A stretch of DNA of 13,952 nt from Lachnospiraceae bacterium UBA7202. Its GTDB lineage: Bacteria > Bacillota > Clostridia > Lachnospirales > Lachnospiraceae. Each line of letters opens with the position of its first letter. Positions within the stretch are counted from its first letter, which is position 1. The translations under genes were made by a program, and so were the position numbers. The notes beneath the pieces were generated by a model. The model saw only the letters and a list, made by a program, of their open reading frames with translations, was not told where the DNA came from and made no database searches. The DNA is taken from the NCBI GenBank assembly GCA_002490705.1, contig DKUO01000046.1:1-13952 (forward strand). Direction: 5' to 3'. Positions 13,864 through 13,952 of this stretch are shown here, one piece after another.

Positions 13864-13866
13864 CCC

Positions 13867-13895
13867 TTGTCAAATGCCTTGGGATGTGATATTAT
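13867..13895 (+). promoter_or_regulatory. Promoter of the tRNA at the right edge
   Basis: TTGTCA (13867-13872) and TATTAT (13890-13895) are 17 bases apart. The transcript would start near 13902 with a leader of under 30 bases before the tRNA. That leader contains a perfect 6-bp hairpin, AAGGCT-ACATGA-AGCCTT (13906-13923). Confidence 0.7.
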
Positions 13896-13929
13896 AGCAT
13901 ACGTTAAGGCTACATGAAGCCTTTCGTCA

Positions 13930-13952
13930 GGCTCCATGGTCAAGCGGTTAAG
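13930..13952 (+). tRNA. tRNA-Glu, 5' part only (cut by the window end)
   Basis: The last 23 bases fit the beginning of a tRNA. There is a 7-base acceptor strand GGCTCCA, then T8 and G9, a GTC D-stem strand, A14 at 13943, the invariant GG (18-19) at 13946-13947, and a TTAAG return. The D-arm string GGTCAAGCGGTTAAG is the one commonly seen in Firmicutes tRNA-Glu. The anticodon is outside the window, so the amino acid is inferred from this arm only. A good promoter directly upstream supports it. Confidence 0.75.

Overview
The window looks like a chromosomal segment of a Gram-positive anaerobe of the Clostridia, probably a gut Lachnospiraceae-type organism. The basis is strong GGAGG-type ribosome binding sites, TTGnnn-17-TATAAT promoters, an aldo/keto reductase carrying two [4Fe-4S] motifs, the protein families present, and the 5' end of a tRNA-Glu of Firmicutes type at the right edge. 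The genus is inference. There is no phage, CRISPR or conjugation module. The window is a patchwork of short operons, each with its own regulator, separated by gene remnants and AT-rich insertions.

Left edge (1-731): two decayed genes on the + strand, a C-terminal scrap of a cysteine desulfurase-like protein and a frameshifted, internally deleted dinD-like gene. Next (732-2429, minus strand) is a very AT-rich two-gene operon: an S33-type alpha/beta hydrolase overlapping by one base a TetR regulator. It has a good promoter whose -10 region overlaps a 16-bp perfect palindrome, a likely autoregulatory operator.

Centre: 2633-5334 (+) encodes an aldo/keto reductase-ferredoxin fusion and an NhaC-type Na+/H+ antiporter in one operon. 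It ends tail-to-tail, with overlapping stop codons, against an AraC regulator (minus). The AraC gene is divergent from a complete exporter-type ABC half-transporter (6318-8087, +). The gap between them holds a palindrome sitting where both divergent promoters would have their -35 boxes.

Right-centre (8140-10981, minus): a DeoR regulator and a small P-loop kinase are translationally close (3-nt gap), followed by an independently promoted AAA_14/DUF4143 ATPase. The ATPase promoter is bracketed by copies of a CTTTCAAAAAA motif. The DeoR promoter overlaps 10-bp phased tandem repeats.

Right (11161-13807, +): a methylated-DNA-protein cysteine methyltransferase and a GH36/clan GH-D alpha-galactosidase-like enzyme form a tight pair, followed by a probable terminator. 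A separate promoter and leader hairpin then precede a tRNA-Glu cut by the window end.

No wholly new system is evident. The best leads are the non-canonical AKR-ferredoxin/NhaC pair, the DeoR-kinase pair with a divergent effector loop, and the repeated motif around the ATPase promoter.
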